The position numbers were made by a program, and so were the translations under genes. Below are positions 6,439 through 7,226 of a stretch of DNA of 7,226 nt, piece after piece (the stretch's first letter is position 1; every line of letters begins with the position of its first letter). Origin of the DNA: Actinobacteria bacterium UBA2541 (GTDB lineage: Bacteria; Actinomycetota; Actinomycetes; Nanopelagicales; Nanopelagicaceae). A model generated the notes under the pieces. It had not been told where the DNA came from and made no database searches. It worked only from the letters and a program-made list of their open reading frames with translations. Where the stretch lies: positions 1-7,226 of the forward strand of contig DDMR01000005.1 in NCBI GenBank assembly GCA_002340925.1, given 5' to 3'.

Positions 6439-7226
6439 GTGATTCCTGTTCTCAATCTACAAAATGTTTCGGTCGTTCGCGATGGTAAAACTATTTTGGG
6501 GCCGTTGGATTGGCAAGTAAACGAGAACGAGCGGTGGGTTATTTTGGGGCCAAACGGCGCCGGCAAATCAACATTATTCTCTATCTGTTCTGCGCAAATT
6601 CATCCAACTTCCGGGTCCGCAGAAATTCTTGGATCCAAGTTAGGAGCTGTCGATGTTTTCGAATTGAGACCGAGAGTAGGTTTCATGGGATCAACTCTTG
6701 TAAATCTATTTCCCGAAGACGAAAAGGTAATTGATATCGTTCTAACTGCTGCGTATGCCATGTTAGGGAGATGGAATGAGAGCTATGAGCTATGGGATGA
6801 ATCTAGAGCGCAGGCTCTACTAACCACGCTTGGGGTTCGCGGGTTGGCGCAACGCAGATTCAATACTCTGAGTGAGGGCGAGAAAAAGCGCGTTCTAATA
6901 TCTAGATCGCTAATGGCGGATCCTGAAATCTTGTTACTCGATGAGCCGGCATCCGGTTTGGATTTAGGTGGCCGAGAAGATTTATTGAACCGTTTCGATC
7001 TGCTTGCGACAGATCCATATGCGCCCGTAACTCTAATAATTACTCATCATATTGAGGAGATTCCAGCGGGCTCTACACATGCGCTTCTTTTGAAGAATGG
7101 AAGCGTTGTTAGTAGTGGGCCTATCAGTGGCGTGATTACATCTGAGAATTTGAGTTTGGCCTATGACATGCAGATCAGCGTAACGATGGCTAATAATCGC
7201 TACTCAGCCAATGCAGTTGGCAATGC
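6439..7226 (+). CDS. ABC transporter-type ATP-binding protein, YlmA-like/Rv3041c-like, 3' truncated by window edge
   Basis: The open frame begins at GTG 6439 and runs off the window after about 262 codons. All core nucleotide-binding motifs are present: Walker A GPNGAGKST (37-45), signature LSEGEKKR (144-151), Walker B LLLDEP (165-170, Asp168 and Glu169) with SGLDL after it, and H-loop THH (His203). The family signature is VDVFELRPRVGF at 71-82 plus THHIEEIP and the HALLLKNG tail, which match the stand-alone ATPases of the YlmA/Rv3041c group. The substrate is unknown, and automated labels such as iron or molybdate transport are not supported here. No membrane-domain gene is visible. Where most ABC proteins have the Q-loop glutamine, this protein reads GFMGSTL (81-87). 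In M. tuberculosis the homologue is, from memory, next to serB2, which supports a conserved link; here the two genes are divergent. By homologue length, only a few residues should be missing. Confidence 0.9.
   Translation, partial: MIPVLNLQNVSVVRDGKTILGPLDWQVNENERWVILGPNGAGKSTLFSICSAQIHPTSGSAEILGSKLGAVDVFELRPRVGFMGSTLVNLFPEDEKVIDIVLTAAYAMLGRWNESYELWDESRAQALLTTLGVRGLAQRRFNTLSEGEKKRVLISRSLMADPEILLLDEPASGLDLGGREDLLNRFDLLATDPYAPVTLIITHHIEEIPAGSTHALLLKNGSVVSSGPISGVITSENLSLAYDMQISVTMANNRYSANAVGN

Noticed and set aside
6510..6734. 74-codon plus-strand open frame within the ABC gene
   Set aside because: It is out of frame with the Walker A-containing gene and has an Arg/Ser-rich translation without motifs.
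1..7226. Novel defence, mobile or secretion system, or CRISPR array
   Set aside because: Every substantial frame is a recognisable housekeeping gene. There are no spaced direct repeats, transposase, integrase or tRNA-associated attachment sites.

Overview
The window looks like chromosomal core-genome DNA from a low-to-mid GC actinobacterium. GC is in the mid-40s percent by eye. The proteins carry actinobacterial signatures: HisE has EEAGEVW and EISQL, HisG is the long form ending in a regulatory domain, SerB has a doubled N-terminal ACT region like mycobacterial SerB2, and RsmB has the FATCSPLLAET version of its catalytic motif. Unusually modest GC, very short intergenic gaps and many non-ATG starts fit a streamlined freshwater lineage such as Nanopelagicales (acI). 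The lineage is an inference; nothing here proves it.

Region 1 (1-3302, + strand) is a replication-restart and translation block. It holds the 3' end of priA, then def (peptide deformylase), fmt (Met-tRNA formyltransferase) and rsmB (16S rRNA m5C967 methyltransferase). fmt starts on the base after the def stop, and rsmB overlaps the 3' end of fmt. Fmt adds the formyl group to the initiator Met-tRNA and Def removes it from finished nascent chains, so the two ends of one cycle are co-expressed.

Region 2 (3303-5170, + strand) is metabolic: rpe (ribulose-phosphate 3-epimerase), hisE (phosphoribosyl-ATP pyrophosphohydrolase) and hisG (ATP phosphoribosyltransferase). rpe feeds the pentose-phosphate pool from which PRPP is made. 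HisG condenses PRPP with ATP, and HisE hydrolyses the product, so hisE-hisG supply the first two steps of histidine synthesis.

Region 3 (5174-7226) is a convergent then divergent arrangement. serB (phosphoserine phosphatase) lies on the minus strand and ends 3 bp from hisG. A 59-bp divergent intergenic region follows, then a stand-alone ABC ATPase of the YlmA-like/Rv3041c-like type. The window edge cuts the ATPase close to its expected C-terminus.

The most informative non-coding signal is at the starts. def, hisE and serB each have a TANNNT -10-like hexamer exactly 6 nt upstream of an ATG or GTG, and the ABC gene has one 7 nt upstream. None of these four has a good Shine-Dalgarno. This is the geometry of leaderless transcription. 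The genes with clear Shine-Dalgarno sequences (rpe, hisG) start with TTG. I see no RNA genes, mobile elements, CRISPR arrays or convincing intrinsic terminators, no intergenic stretch over 60 bases, and no sign of a novel defence or biosynthetic system.
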